From contig CALSOU010000011.1 in assembly GCA_943788055.1 (NCBI GenBank), positions 16,691 to 80,690 of the forward strand: a stretch of DNA of 64,000 bases. Direction: 5' to 3'. The position numbers and the translations under genes were made by a program. Numbering within the stretch: position 1 is the stretch's first letter; the number at the start of each line of letters is the position of its first letter. Shown here one piece after another: positions 29,292 to 40,782 of the stretch. Under the pieces are notes generated by a model. That model did no database searches. It worked only from the letters and a program-made list of their open reading frames with translations, and was not told the DNA's origin. The DNA is from an uncultured Saprospiraceae bacterium. GTDB lineage: Bacteria > Bacteroidota > Bacteroidia > Chitinophagales > Saprospiraceae.

Positions 29292-29930
29292 TCAGATCTT
29301 TACTTTTTTACTCCACTCTTCAGGAGATTGATTCCAATTTTCTAATAGTTCTTTTTCAGAGCTATTAATAAACCCTAAGTCAACAGCCTCTGTTAATAAG
29401 GTTCCATAATGACTCAAGGTTGCGAAAGGACAATCTGCTTCCTGAAAAGCATTTTTTGCCTTATCTAAACCATAACTGAAGAGCGCAATTACACCTGCTA
29501 CAGTCGCTCCGTTTTCCCTCAGGGCATCTACAGCTACTAAACTGGATCCTCCAGTGGAAATCAAATCTTCAACTACAATGTAACTTTTGGCTTGAGATAT
29601 ATCGCCTTCAATTAAATTTTGACGACCGTAACCTTTTGGCTTTGATCGTACATAAATGAATGGAAGACCAAGTTGGTCTGCTACTAAAGCACCGTGAGCG
29701 ATTCCTGCAGTAGCGACTCCTGCAACACCATCAAAATCTCCAACGCTGAGCGCCAAAGATGCCAACTCTTTCTTAATGAATTTTCTTATTTCCGCATGGG
29801 ATAAAGACATTCTATTATCACAATAAATAGGTGATTTTAAGCCGCTTGCCCAAGTGAAAGGCTTGTTTGGTTGTAGTTTGATTGCTTTGATTTCTAGCAA
29901 GTGCTTTGCTAGCTTTTTTGCTACAGACAT
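29292..29930 (-). CDS. pyrE: Orotate phosphoribosyltransferase
   Basis: 212 aa; FTWASGLKSPIYCDNR, VVEDLISTGGSSL PRPP motif. Confidence 0.92.
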   Translation of the reverse strand: MSVAKKLAKHLLEIKAIKLQPNKPFTWASGLKSPIYCDNRMSLSHAEIRKFIKKELASLALSVGDFDGVAGVATAGIAHGALVADQLGLPFIYVRSKPKGYGRQNLIEGDISQAKSYIVVEDLISTGGSSLVAVDALRENGATVAGVIALFSYGLDKAKNAFQEADCPFATLSHYGTLLTEAVDLGFINSSEKELLENWNQSPEEWSKKVKI

Positions 29931-29985
29931 TAGTTTTTTTTAGCTGCCCAAAAGTATATAAATTTAGCAATTTATAAGTTGAAAT

Positions 29986-30552
29986 CTAAAGCTTTTTATA
30001 ACAACCTACTTTCAGGTCTCCTATCTTGTAATGATCGATTGCTATTCTTACCAATCGTAAAACAGGATGATTAATAGCAGCAAGCATTTTTCGTACTTGG
30101 CGTTTTTTTCCTTCAGTAATTCTGATTTCCAACCATTCGGTGGGAATGTTAGCTCGAAATCTCACTGGCGGCTCTCGTTCGGGCAGATTCGGTGGTGTTT
30201 TGAACACTCGAACCTGTGCTGGTTTCGTTTTGAATTCCTTCTTATTAATTCGAATTGTTAAACCACGCTTCAATTTATTTAGAGCGATTTCGCTTGGAAT
30301 ATTTTCTACTTGAATCCAGTATTTTTTCCACTTTTCTTTGGAAGGGTGTAATATGCTGTTAACTAGCTTTTTATCATTACTTAGCAAAAGCAAACCTTCA
30401 CTATCGCGATCTAGACGACCAATGGGGTAGACATCTTTTTCAATGTTCATATAGTCAGCAAGAGTTTGCTGGCCTGGATGTTCTTGAGTGAATTGACTTA
30501 AAACCCCATATGGCTTGTGAAACAGATATGTCGAGAACTCTGAGTCACTCAT
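29986..30552 (-). CDS. RsuA/RluE-type rRNA pseudouridine synthase
   Basis: 188 aa; PIGRLDRDSEGLLLLSND, EGKKRQVRKMLAAINHPVLRLVRI. Confidence 0.88.
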   Translation of the reverse strand: MSDSEFSTYLFHKPYGVLSQFTQEHPGQQTLADYMNIEKDVYPIGRLDRDSEGLLLLSNDKKLVNSILHPSKEKWKKYWIQVENIPSEIALNKLKRGLTIRINKKEFKTKPAQVRVFKTPPNLPEREPPVRFRANIPTEWLEIRITEGKKRQVRKMLAAINHPVLRLVRIAIDHYKIGDLKVGCYKKL

Positions 30553-30564
30553 CTTTTTGCTGGA

Positions 30565-31662
30565 TTATACGTTAAACAAGAAATGCATAATGTCGCCGTC
30601 ATTAACGACATAGTCCTTACCTTCAATGCCCATCTTACCAGCTTCTTTTACTTTGGCTTCGGAACCTAGATTTACGAAGTCTTCGTATTTAATTACTTGT
30701 GCACGAATGAAGCCTTTTTCAAAATCCGTATGAATAACACCTGCTGCCTCAGGGCCTTTTGCACCATTTCTGACGGTCCATGCTCTAACTTCTTTTTCTC
30801 CAGCTGTGAAGTATGTAATTAGATTCAGCAATTTGTATGAAGCTAAAATTAATCTATTTACTCCGGGTTCATTAAGTCCCATATCTTGGACAAATTCCAT
30901 GCGCTCTTCATATGTGTCAAGCTCAGCTATATCAGCTTCTATCTGAGCACTGACATATATCGTTTCAGCATTTTCTTCTGCGACACATTTTAGAAATGCT
31001 TCCGTGTGTTTGTTACCGGATAATATAGAATCTTCATCTACATTACAAACATAAAGAATCGGCTTTGCCGTAAGTAGCATCATTTCTTTTAGCAAATCAA
31101 TGCCATCTTCATCCACTTCCAAAGAACGAGCAGGTTTACCTTCCTCCAAATGAGAATAGATTTGCTGACCAATTTCTACCTGACGAAGGGCTGCTTTGTC
31201 GCCACCTTTTGCGCCTTTTTTCAATCGTTCTAGTCGCTTTTCAACCGTTTCTAGATCTTTCAATATTAACTCAGTGTCAATGATCTCCTTATCTCTAACA
31301 GGATCAACACTTCCATCTACATGAACGACATTGTCATCTTCAAAACATCGAACTACATGTATAATAGCATCTACTTCGCGAATGTTTGCAAGGAATTGAT
31401 TGCCAAGACCTTCTCCCTTGGATGCGCCTTTTATTAAGCCTGCAATATCAACGATCTCAACGGTCGTTGGAATAGTCTTTTGTGGTTTAACAAGTATTTC
31501 CAGTTCGTCCAGACGGTTGTCAGGAACAGTGATTATTCCCACATTGGGTTCTTTCGTCGCAAATGGAAAATTTGCAGCTAGAGCTTTTGCATTTGTCAAT
31601 GCATTAAACAAGGTTGATTTTCCAACATTTGGAAGTCCGACAATTCCACTTTTTAAAGGCAT
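30565..31662 (-). CDS. ychF: Redox-regulated ATPase YchF
   Basis: 365 aa; GLPNVGKSTLFNALT, PDNRLDEL, C-terminal TGS domain. Confidence 0.95.
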   Translation of the reverse strand: MPLKSGIVGLPNVGKSTLFNALTNAKALAANFPFATKEPNVGIITVPDNRLDELEILVKPQKTIPTTVEIVDIAGLIKGASKGEGLGNQFLANIREVDAIIHVVRCFEDDNVVHVDGSVDPVRDKEIIDTELILKDLETVEKRLERLKKGAKGGDKAALRQVEIGQQIYSHLEEGKPARSLEVDEDGIDLLKEMMLLTAKPILYVCNVDEDSILSGNKHTEAFLKCVAEENAETIYVSAQIEADIAELDTYEERMEFVQDMGLNEPGVNRLILASYKLLNLITYFTAGEKEVRAWTVRNGAKGPEAAGVIHTDFEKGFIRAQVIKYEDFVNLGSEAKVKEAGKMGIEGKDYVVNDGDIMHFLFNV

Positions 31663-31716
31663 AGATGTATTTTTTTGCGCCGTAAAGCTACAGTATTTTT
31701 ATCTATTTTTGTAACC

Positions 31717-32322
31717 ATGAATTACCTTGCTCACATCTATTTTTCGTACAATGATCCCGATATTCTAGTCGGCAATTTTGCTGCCGATTTTATTAGTAAT
31801 AAACAAGTGAAGTTATTGACAGAAGAACAAGTCAACGGTGTTTTATTGCACAGATTGATAGATGCTTACACGGATGTTAATGAAACTGTCAGAAAGTCGA
31901 CCAAACGACTCCGTAAGGTACAAGGAAAATATGCGCCGGTAGTAATCGATATAATCTTCGACTACATTCTTGCGAAAGAATGGGAGCGTTTCCATCCTGA
32001 AGGTTTTGAAGTTTACAAACAAAATGCATATGGATTGTTACTAAATCACTTGGATGGGTTTCCTGAGAGAGCGAGAGGAAAAGTTCAAGGAATGGCCAAT
32101 GGAGATTTCATTCGTTCGTATGAGTCTTTAGACGGATTGCATTATGTTTTCGAACGAATGGACAAAAGAACTAAGTTTCCTTCTAGATTCAGAGACGCAA
32201 CTGAACAGTTGAGGTTAGAGGAAGATCAGTTTGTAGAAGACTTTTTATTATTTTTTCCTCAGATTGAGTCAAAAGTAAAAGCATTTTTAAAGGGACTTGA
32301 AGTCCCAAATTCATACAATTAA
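31717..32322 (+). CDS. Acyl carrier protein phosphodiesterase-like (DUF479) protein
   Basis: ORF listed from 31675; MNYLAHIYFSYNDPDILVGNFAADFI start at 31717. Confidence 0.85.
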   Translation: MNYLAHIYFSYNDPDILVGNFAADFISNKQVKLLTEEQVNGVLLHRLIDAYTDVNETVRKSTKRLRKVQGKYAPVVIDIIFDYILAKEWERFHPEGFEVYKQNAYGLLLNHLDGFPERARGKVQGMANGDFIRSYESLDGLHYVFERMDKRTKFPSRFRDATEQLRLEEDQFVEDFLLFFPQIESKVKAFLKGLEVPNSYN

Positions 32323-32343
32323 TTTGCTTGAAAGAAATTTATG

Positions 32344-33081
32344 TTAACCTTCGAAATGGAAAGACAAAGTGAACGTTCGGCTTAATAGAGCTTCGATGAC
32401 TTGACTTTCGTTTAGTTGATTGTTAAACGAAAGAACATTGCCTATTCCTTGCGACATTTTGATTTCAGGACTCAAAATAAAATAAGGGAAGAAAAACTGC
32501 ATTCCGGCACCAACTTCTAAGGAAAAATCGTGCGGGACAACTGTGACAAAGTCTTCGGCTCTAGCACTTCTACTGAATCCATTAACATCGTAGGAGTATT
32601 TGAGACCAGCCACAGCAAAGACTCGCTTATCTTGGAAAGGTGCTGATTTATACCTAATAAGAAGAGGTATATCCGCGTAAACAAATTCTATCTTTTCAGT
32701 AAAATATGGATTTAGTTCACCAGGTTGGTAGAAAGTAAGACTGCGCTCCGAAAGTGAGAATCCAGCGAGTACTCTGAAGTCAAAATATTGTCCCAATTTC
32801 AAATTGAAAATACCCTGGAATGTTAAACCAGGACGTGATATTGGTTGATTGACTGAAATAGAGTCGTTTAGTATGAAATTCTTACTGTGATTGATGACAA
32901 AAGTAGAGTTGTTGACACCCAAAGAAATTCCATAGTATACGGGCTTGTTCTTGAAATCGAGATAATTATAGCTATTGTTCGAACCTGCTTGCGCAAAAGA
33001 AGCAGCATAACCAAAAAGGACGATTAAGGCTACTTGTATCCAGTGTATACTGCGCATATGCCAAAACTTAAACTTTCCCAT
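32344..33081 (-). CDS. porT: PorT/SprT-type T9SS outer-membrane beta-barrel protein
   Basis: 245 aa; signal peptide; NKPVYYGISLGVN, PGLTFQGIFNLKLGQYFDFRVLAGFSLSERSL; directly downstream of ubiE as in other Bacteroidota. Confidence 0.75.
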   Translation of the reverse strand: MGKFKFWHMRSIHWIQVALIVLFGYAASFAQAGSNNSYNYLDFKNKPVYYGISLGVNNSTFVINHSKNFILNDSISVNQPISRPGLTFQGIFNLKLGQYFDFRVLAGFSLSERSLTFYQPGELNPYFTEKIEFVYADIPLLIRYKSAPFQDKRVFAVAGLKYSYDVNGFSRSARAEDFVTVVPHDFSLEVGAGMQFFFPYFILSPEIKMSQGIGNVLSFNNQLNESQVIEALLSRTFTLSFHFEG

Positions 33082-33758
33082 TCATTATTTTTTAATCCAG
33101 CTTTTTCCATGTGCGCCACAAACTTATCGTAATCTGGAAAAGCTTGCACACTTTCGTATAGATATTTATACGCTTTTGGATCTTTCGAAGTTAAACGACC
33201 AATTGTCGGTAAAATGTATTTGAAGTAGAGATTAAATCCAAATTTGAATAAGAAGAATCTCGGTTTTGTAAATTCCAAGACAACCATTTTCCCCCCATCT
33301 TTAATAACTCTGCGCATCTCAGCCAAACCCCTGTCAAGATCTTGGAAATTTCTCACGCCAAATGCCACCATGGCAGCATCAAATTCCCCATCTTCAAAAG
33401 GAAGTGCCTCTGAATCACCATTCAAAAGTAGAATCTTGTCGTTTAGCTTCTTTTTGGTGAGTTTTTTACGACCGACATCTAGCATCTCGTCAGAAATGTC
33501 AACGCCAGTAACATGATTTACATCGAGAATGTTATCGGCTGTAATCGCTAGATCGGCAGTGCCAGTAGCAACATCAAGAATTTTCTTTGCTCCTGTACCT
33601 TCGAGCTTCTTAATAGCTTTTTTTCTCCACGATCGGTCAATACCTAATGATAGAAAATGATTCAGAAAATCATACGCTGGCGCAATTGCATTAAACATAG
33701 TGCGAACTTGTGTTTTCTTTTCTTCCTCTTCAGAATAAGGCTTAACTACTTTGCTCAA
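33030..33758 (-). CDS. ubiE: Demethylmenaquinone methyltransferase
   Basis: 242 aa; MFNAIAPAYDFLNHFLSLGIDRSWRKKAI, LDVATGTADLAI. Confidence 0.93.
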   Translation of the reverse strand: MSKVVKPYSEEEEKKTQVRTMFNAIAPAYDFLNHFLSLGIDRSWRKKAIKKLEGTGAKKILDVATGTADLAITADNILDVNHVTGVDISDEMLDVGRKKLTKKKLNDKILLLNGDSEALPFEDGEFDAAMVAFGVRNFQDLDRGLAEMRRVIKDGGKMVVLEFTKPRFFLFKFGFNLYFKYILPTIGRLTSKDPKAYKYLYESVQAFPDYDKFVAHMEKAGLKNNEWESLSFGICAVYTGYK

Positions 33759-34022
33759 GATTTTATTTTTTTTGCAAAATTAATAATAGTTGGTATTGGA
33801 ACTTACTCATTTATAATATAAATTGTCAATAATAGTTCATGCGCTAATTTCAAATGAATAGACTCCTGCTATTGCAAGAGCTGGAAATGAGGTTTTATAG
33901 GGATTGCTATGCTTTAGTTTCACCTATTTTCAGCTAAAATTATTGGTAAAAATTTATATATAAAAACATTTAATTTGATTACATTTGCATTCTATTTTAG
34001 AACTAATAGATCAAAAAGATAA

Positions 34023-36485
34023 ATGGCTGATAATCAAAGGATAATATCGATAGATATTGAGGAGGAGATGAAATCGGCATACATCGATTATTCGATGTCT
34101 GTTATCGTTTCTCGTGCATTGCCAGACGTGCGCGACGGGATGAAACCTGTTCACAGACGTGTTTTGTATGGAATGTCGGAACTAGGTCTTACAGCAAACA
34201 AGTCGCACAAGAAATCTGCAAGGATAGTAGGAGAGGTGCTTGGTAAGTATCATCCACACGGAGATTCTTCCGTGTACGACACAATGGTGCGGATGGCACA
34301 AGACTGGTCACTGAGATATCCCTTGGTTGATGGTCAAGGTAACTTTGGCTCGATGGATGGTGATAGTCCAGCAGCAATGAGATATACTGAGGCTAGATTG
34401 GAAAAGATTTCAGATGATATTCTTTCTGACTACAAGAAAGAAACTGTTGATTTTCAACTGAATTTTGATGATACGCTAGAAGAGCCCACGGTTCTTCCCA
34501 CTCGTATTCCTAATCTCCTTGTAAATGGTGCGTCTGGAATTGCCGTAGGTATGGCTACTAATATGTTGCCTCACAACTTGACAGAGGTAGTCAAAGGAAT
34601 CAAGAGGTATATTCATAACGAAGATGTCACTATTGAGGAATTGATGGAAGATATTAAAGCTCCAGATTTTCCTACAGGTGGTATTATTTATGGCACTTCA
34701 GGTGTAAAGCAAGCTTTTGAAACTGGTCGAGGAAAGGTAGTCTTAAGAGGTCGCGCAAATATTGAAACAAATGATAGTGGTCGCGAGAAAATAGTTATCA
34801 CTGAAATACCATTCCAAGTCAACAAGGCTCAAATGATCATCAAGATCGCGGATTTGGTTAATGATGGCAAGATAGAGGGCGTCAGCAATGTAAATGATGA
34901 GAGTGATCGTAATGGTTTGAGGATCGTGGTAGATGTGAAGAGAGAAGCGATGGGTAATGTTGTTTTGAGCAAACTATACAAGTACACGCCACTTCAAACT
35001 TCATATGGTGTTAACAACGTATGCCTAGTAGCAGGTCGACCAAAAACTCTTAATCTTAAGCAGTTAATTTCTGAATTTGTAAAATTCCGTATTGAGGTTG
35101 TAGTTAAGAGGACAGCTTTCGAATTAAGAAAAGCGGAAGAGCGTGCACATATTCTCGAGGGACTTATCAAGGCGATAGATAACATTGACTTAGTAATCAA
35201 ATTGATTAGAAGTTCAAAAACAGTCGAGGATGCAAGAAATGCTCTAATGGCAGAATTAGACCTCTCAGAAATTCAAGCAAAGGCAATATTGGAGATGCGT
35301 CTTTCTAAGCTTGTAAGTCTAGAAATGGACAAAATTAAAGCTGAATTTGACGAGTTAATGAAGACAATCGAGAGATTGAAAGCAATTCTTGCAAGTGAGG
35401 ACTTACAGAAAGGAATCGTTTTAGAAGAGTTAGAAGAAGTTAAGGAGAAGTACGGTGACGAGCGTCGAACTGATATCTCTTATGCTGATGGAGAGATTTC
35501 TATTGAGGATATGATACCTAACGACGAGGTAATAATTACGATTTCATCTCTTGGTTATGTCAAAAGAACAAATAGTTCACAATACAAAACACAAGGAAGA
35601 GGCGGTCGAGGTGCTCGAGGATCTAAGACTCGAAATAGTGATCATATCGAGCACATGTTTGTAGCCAATAATCACAATTATTTGCTATTATTTACTGAGC
35701 AAGGAAGATGTTTTTGGATGCGAGTATTCGAATTGCCAGAGGCTACTAAAGGTTCGACAGGTCGGGTTATTCAAAATTTGATTAACATTCCAAAGGACGA
35801 TAAAGTCAGAGCATATATAAAGATTGAAGATCTTTCAGACATTGACTTTATTAATAATAATTACCTGCTATTTATCACTAAGAAAGGAATCATTAAGAAA
35901 ACCCTTGTTGAAGCATATTCTCGACCTAGAACAAATGGTATTAATGCCATTACGATACGAGAAGATGATCAATTACTAGAGGTGCTTTTATCAAATGGAA
36001 ACAATGAGGTAGTAATTGCTAGTAAAAAAGGTAAGGCTATTCGATTCAATGAGCAGGATGTACGTTCCATGGGTAGAAATGCAGCTGGAGTGCGCGGAAT
36101 GAATCTTGGAGAAGACAATGAAGTCGTAGGTATGTTGAGTATCCGAGAAGAAGATGAGATAGAAGTATTTGTCGTATCTGAAAAAGGATATGGAAAAAGA
36201 TCAAGTCTTGAGGATTACAGGAAGACCAAGAGAGGTGGAAAAGGAGTTAAGACACTAAAGATAACTGAAAAGATAGGTAATCTAGTAGCAATCAAAAAGG
36301 TTACAGATGACGATGAGATGATGATTACCAATAAATCGGGAATAGTGATTAGAGTCGCAATGGAGGATTTCCGAGTGATGGGTCGGGCTACTCAAGGTGT
36401 GCGTGTAATCAAGGTTTCAAAAAACGATGCGATTTCAGATGTAGCAGTAATTAAAAGAGGTGAAGAAGATGACGAAGAAGAGTAA
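34023..36485 (+). CDS. gyrA: DNA gyrase subunit A
   Basis: 820 aa; [29 protein letters not shown]-type start, active site [10 protein letters not shown], GyrA C-terminal repeats, acidic tail. Confidence 0.96.
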   Translation: MADNQRIISIDIEEEMKSAYIDYSMSVIVSRALPDVRDGMKPVHRRVLYGMSELGLTANKSHKKSARIVGEVLGKYHPHGDSSVYDTMVRMAQDWSLRYPLVDGQGNFGSMDGDSPAAMRYTEARLEKISDDILSDYKKETVDFQLNFDDTLEEPTVLPTRIPNLLVNGASGIAVGMATNMLPHNLTEVVKGIKRYIHNEDVTIEELMEDIKAPDFPTGGIIYGTSGVKQAFETGRGKVVLRGRANIETNDSGREKIVITEIPFQVNKAQMIIKIADLVNDGKIEGVSNVNDESDRNGLRIVVDVKREAMGNVVLSKLYKYTPLQTSYGVNNVCLVAGRPKTLNLKQLISEFVKFRIEVVVKRTAFELRKAEERAHILEGLIKAIDNIDLVIKLIRSSKTVEDARNALMAELDLSEIQAKAILEMRLSKLVSLEMDKIKAEFDELMKTIERLKAILASEDLQKGIVLEELEEVKEKYGDERRTDISYADGEISIEDMIPNDEVIITISSLGYVKRTNSSQYKTQGRGGRGARGSKTRNSDHIEHMFVANNHNYLLLFTEQGRCFWMRVFELPEATKGSTGRVIQNLINIPKDDKVRAYIKIEDLSDIDFINNNYLLFITKKGIIKKTLVEAYSRPRTNGINAITIREDDQLLEVLLSNGNNEVVIASKKGKAIRFNEQDVRSMGRNAAGVRGMNLGEDNEVVGMLSIREEDEIEVFVVSEKGYGKRSSLEDYRKTKRGGKGVKTLKITEKIGNLVAIKKVTDDDEMMITNKSGIVIRVAMEDFRVMGRATQGVRVIKVSKNDAISDVAVIKRGEEDDEEE

Positions 36486-36687
36486 TTAGTTGACTAACCG
36501 CGCTTGCTACACGACTAAAGTCTTATTTCATAACTGTAACTGAAAGAAGTTAAAAAAATAATTTTTTAACATTTTGGCAACACAGTTAGCTAAATTAGAG
36601 CGTCATTGAAATGCAAGGATAGCTGAAATTCATTATTTGCAGTTGTCCTTATTAACTAATAACTATTAAAATTTAACTTTTTACGAT

Positions 36688-37980
36688 ATGAAAAAATCAT
36701 TTTTATTGCTTTTTGTGCTTTTTGGATTTGTTGGTATTTCCGTTGGGCAAACAGGAATGAAAGCTATTAATAAAGCAGGACGATTATTGAGTACTTATAA
36801 TTTGGATCCTTCAGCTAACGCAGATAAATTAAGCCAAGCTTTAGATTTGCTCGAAACTGGTTTCGAAGATTCGGAGGTTCAGTCCAGTGCTGCAGCATAC
36901 CTGACAAAAGGTGAAATACTCAGCACACAAGCAAATTCTATCATTAACGAAGTTATTCTTAACCCTGAAGCTGGGGAAGGAAAAGACTTTACAGTTGGGT
37001 ACAAAGCTTATGAAGCATTCACTAAGGCTCATGATATTGCTGAAAAGAAGTTTCGCAAGAGGGAAGCATTGAAAGGTCTAGTCAAACTTGAAAGTATTAT
37101 AGAAAATATGGGTGTAATTGCTTATCAGAACTCAGCTTGGGAGGCAGCATTTAAGTCTTTTAATTCAGCAATGGACATGTCTGATTACATCACAGCAATT
37201 GGCGAAGAATCAGCAGTAACTGCTGAGAAAAAGCAAGATCTCTTGATGAACGCATTGACTGTTGGTTCTCAAGAAGGATCTGGGCTAGATATTACTTCTA
37301 CAGTTGAGAAAGCGATTGCTATGGATATTCCGAATCCGGCAATATATCAAATTGCTTACTCCACTTTTGAAAAAATTGACCCTGATAAAGCAACAATGTA
37401 CCTTGAAAAGGGAATAGCTAAATTTCCTGAGGATTCTGGACTTTTATTTGCTCAGATCAACAAGTATATAGCTGAAGGTAAACTTGAAGCATTGATTGAT
37501 AAATTAAAAGCCGCAATCGCTGCTGAACCAGAGAATGCGACTGTTTATGCAACTCTTGGCAATGTATATGATCAACTATATGTGCAAGCGTCGGATGAAG
37601 GTAATGAAGATAAAGCGAACGAATACTTTGATGGAGCCTTGAAGTACTACTTAGGAGCAACAGATATTGATGAGAACTCATTCAATTCCTACTATGGAAT
37701 AGGTGCACTATATTTCAATAAAGCTGCCAAAGTTGGTAAAGAACTTAATGAATTAAGCAATGATTTCTCGGCTGCAGGGATTAAGAAATATGATGCTAAG
37801 AAAGCTGAAATGACATCTATGTACGAAAAGTCTTATCCATATTTGGAAAAGGCGGAAAAAATAAGTCCAGATGAGCCTTTAATACTTCAAGCACTGAAAG
37901 AGTATTACGTTCGAACCAACAAAAATGATAAGGCTGCTGAATACAAGGAGAAATTAGAAAAGGTTACAGGAGGAAACTAA
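36688..37980 (+). CDS. Secreted/periplasmic tetratricopeptide repeat protein
   Basis: 430 aa; signal peptide; TPR-like repeats. Confidence 0.75.
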   Translation: MKKSFLLLFVLFGFVGISVGQTGMKAINKAGRLLSTYNLDPSANADKLSQALDLLETGFEDSEVQSSAAAYLTKGEILSTQANSIINEVILNPEAGEGKDFTVGYKAYEAFTKAHDIAEKKFRKREALKGLVKLESIIENMGVIAYQNSAWEAAFKSFNSAMDMSDYITAIGEESAVTAEKKQDLLMNALTVGSQEGSGLDITSTVEKAIAMDIPNPAIYQIAYSTFEKIDPDKATMYLEKGIAKFPEDSGLLFAQINKYIAEGKLEALIDKLKAAIAAEPENATVYATLGNVYDQLYVQASDEGNEDKANEYFDGALKYYLGATDIDENSFNSYYGIGALYFNKAAKVGKELNELSNDFSAAGIKKYDAKKAEMTSMYEKSYPYLEKAEKISPDEPLILQALKEYYVRTNKNDKAAEYKEKLEKVTGGN

Positions 37981-38014
37981 AAAATAGAATTTTAGTAGAA
38001 AGCGTTTTTGGCGA

Positions 38015-38050
38015 AAGAGATGTGATCAATATGATTACATCTCTTTTTTT
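38015..38050 (+). terminator. Terminator after TPR gene
   Basis: AGAGATGT...ACATCTCT followed by TTTTTTT. Confidence 0.8.
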
Positions 38051-38217
38051 GCTTAAATACAATATATATGGTGTTTTTGATAATGTATAAAGGTTCTCAT
38101 TGTAATCTATTTATGAAAAAATTAACCTGGCTGTAACTTTTTTTTAATTTTCTTCGTTGTCTAAGCAGCCCTCAATATCTTATCTTCGTGTTTAATTCAA
38201 ACAGACATTAACAAAGA

Positions 38218-38433
38218 ATGAAAAAACGTCATATATCAACTGCTTTTTTGTGTTTATTCGTTCTAAGCATTTGCTCATTTGTTTTTCTTAACAAAGAAAA
38301 TCCAGACTTCGCACTTTTTACATTTCCGACAGAACTTCCTACGTTCAATGTAGCTCCCAGTCACTTACCTGATGTTGAAGCTGTAAAAAACACAATACTG
38401 TTAATTAAAGAAATTATCTTGTTTGACCTATAG
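38218..38433 (+). CDS. Small hypothetical protein with N-terminal TM/signal segment
   Basis: 71 aa, ATG start, KK-rich start then hydrophobic segment; no family recognised. Confidence 0.4.
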   Translation: MKKRHISTAFLCLFVLSICSFVFLNKENPDFALFTFPTELPTFNVAPSHLPDVEAVKNTILLIKEIILFDL

Positions 38434-38437
38434 CTTC

Positions 38438-39437
38438 TTATCTTCTCCTTTCATTTACTTTGTCCTGGAATTCTGGACTTACCAGATCTACTCCTTCGTC
38501 CCTTGCTGCCTCATTGATTTTGGATTCTAATCCTTAAGCACTTCAAAATATGACTGCAAAAAATAGCGCTTGAAATATATAATCATTCAGCTTGTGAGAG
38601 GTATACCTATAATCAAACCAGGTAAACCGAAGATATAGCTCCAGACACTAAGTGCCAGAACCATAATCCCTGGATTCATACCAATATTTTTTCCATAATC
38701 ATCGGTGTAAGCAAAAGCTCTTCAACGATACTAGCAACTATAAAAACTACAACGACGATAGTGAAATAGAAAAGAAAACTTAGAGGCGTTTCGACGGATA
38801 GGACAAGACAAGATAAGGCCAATGGAATAAGGGTAAAGTATTGGAGGTAAGGAATGTATGATAATATCGTAACCAAAAAAATGATCAGTATCAATCCAGG
38901 CATGTCTAGAATGGTAAATGCAATTCCATAGATTAAGGAGAGAAGAAGTACAATGTATGTTCTCAGTTTAAAGTACTTAATGAAAGTCTGACTGAAATCT
39001 TCTAAGATTAAATCGAAACCGTTTTTGTTGTTATGAAGTAGATATTGATTTCTAATCGAAATGAAGTAGTCTAGCTGATAAAGTACTAGTACAAAGTAGC
39101 CAATAGTTGAAAAAAGTATCAATAGAAAGCCGAAATTACTTTCATCAGCAGGAGTTTTAGAGTCATCGCTATTAAAAACGGATAGAATTTTCGAAAAGCT
39201 ATCTCTGATTGTTTCAGTATCGATTTTAGAGTAGTCTATATTTTTCAATTTGTTTACTATTGAATCTGATTGAGATTGCAAGGTATTTTGCAGTTCTTCT
39301 ACATCATAAATTTTGCCCAGGTAATCCTTAACCTTTTTGGCTGTTTTGTCAAGTTGCTCTTGATTGTTTGAAGCCAGTAAGGTAAAACTTTGATTGAAGC
39401 GTTTGAAGTCTCGATTGACGTATTGTGTGAAAAACAA
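38438..39437 (-). pseudogene. AI-2E family transporter (PerM-like) pseudogene
   Basis: ORF 38676-39437 ends ...LLTPMIMEKILV*; adjacent frame continues GMNPGIMVLALSVWSYIFGLPGLIIGIPLTS, TGA 38587-38589, then MIIYFKRYF, and a further shift recovers LESKINEAARDEGVDLVSPEFQDKVNERRR*. Confidence 0.8.
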
Positions 39438-39620
39438 GAAGAAGAAAACGATAAAACATAAAGTACCTACGAGGAAGAGGGTAGTTATTTTATCCGTTTT
39501 ATGACAGAAAAGGAAGTAGTTGTCAAACGCTTTGTTAAGATCTAATTCAGCGAATTCTTAAAAATTTGCTAGAGAAGAAGTTTTTATTTTGAAGATGAAC
39601 TTTTAAGCTGTAAGCCAAGG

Positions 39621-40658
39621 CTAGTTTGCACGATAGTATTCTTCAATTCTTTGATTTTCGTTGTTCCCTACGATAATTCTTAGTATGGTTCTATCTAACT
39701 TAATAATTTCTCCACGTTTGATTTTGTCTTTCCGATTAACATTGATTTTGATTTGGTTTTCAGTTGAGTTAAGCTCAAAATTATAGGCATTTTTTTCCTC
39801 TACCCATGTTCCTCTATTTGAGCTTTTATCAAGCTGAATTCTCATGAAGTCATCTCGAAAGGATGATTCTGGACCTGTTGGTAGTTCGGAGATGTAGTAA
39901 ATATATGGACCATCGAATATTCCGGATAATTCCTTGATATCCACTATTCCTCTGGCTGATTCTATGTCCGAAAATTTTTGAAATTTTGGTTTGAAGTAGC
40001 CGAATTGCGGTTCATCTACATTTTGAGTTGCAGGATAGTAGTCAGCAATTTTGATCTCAAACTGCAGTGTATCTTTACAGCCATATTTGTCTTCACCTAT
40101 GACCTCTATTCTTCCGTCATCATAAAATCGGCCAATATTCATGACTGTTTGATCATGCCAGTTGCCATTGAAAGACCAATCGTAGTAATCAAAACCCCTA
40201 TTCATAATAACACTAACTCCTTTTTGCCTTCTGAAGGATTTCTTTTCGACCTTGTCGATCTTTAGTTGCAGGTGCTCATTTCCAACATTCATCTTGTGCT
40301 CAAGACGTCTGATTACCATTTGATATGTTGTATCGTAAAGAGTAGAGTAGTACTTCGAGTTGTTTTTAGGCACAAATGGTCTTCCATATCCAGTATAGCC
40401 CTTGAAGTCAGTGGAACTATCCCAAATCATGACTAGCCCAGGAAATAGAATCTCCAGGTCAATTTTAGCTTCTTCACCAATACAATAGGTATAGTTGAAA
40501 ACGGAGTCAAAAGGTATATTGCGATCGAGAGAATCTTGATCATCAGCATTCATAATCCCGTCGCTATCAGTGTCGCGGTCGAGCTGATAGATCTGTGCAT
40601 CAAGTCCAAATGATATTGTGATTGCCCAAATCAAGGTAACTAGTATTTTACGTCGCAA
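39621..40658 (-). CDS. Secreted hypothetical protein with Ca-binding-like DTDSDGIMNADDQD segment
   Basis: 345 aa; signal peptide; thrombospondin type-3-like acidic segment near N-terminus. Confidence 0.55.
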   Translation of the reverse strand: MRRKILVTLIWAITISFGLDAQIYQLDRDTDSDGIMNADDQDSLDRNIPFDSVFNYTYCIGEEAKIDLEILFPGLVMIWDSSTDFKGYTGYGRPFVPKNNSKYYSTLYDTTYQMVIRRLEHKMNVGNEHLQLKIDKVEKKSFRRQKGVSVIMNRGFDYYDWSFNGNWHDQTVMNIGRFYDDGRIEVIGEDKYGCKDTLQFEIKIADYYPATQNVDEPQFGYFKPKFQKFSDIESARGIVDIKELSGIFDGPYIYYISELPTGPESSFRDDFMRIQLDKSSNRGTWVEEKNAYNFELNSTENQIKINVNRKDKIKRGEIIKLDRTILRIIVGNNENQRIEEYYRAN

Positions 40659-40782
40659 GTGTAATGTTAGCTGAGTTGAAAATAATGTTGATCGAAATAC
40701 TGTGTATTGTCAGAATACATGAGTCTATTTTTTTCCTTTTCAGAGATTTAAGAAAAATGCCAATTCACTTGTTGCAAAACTA

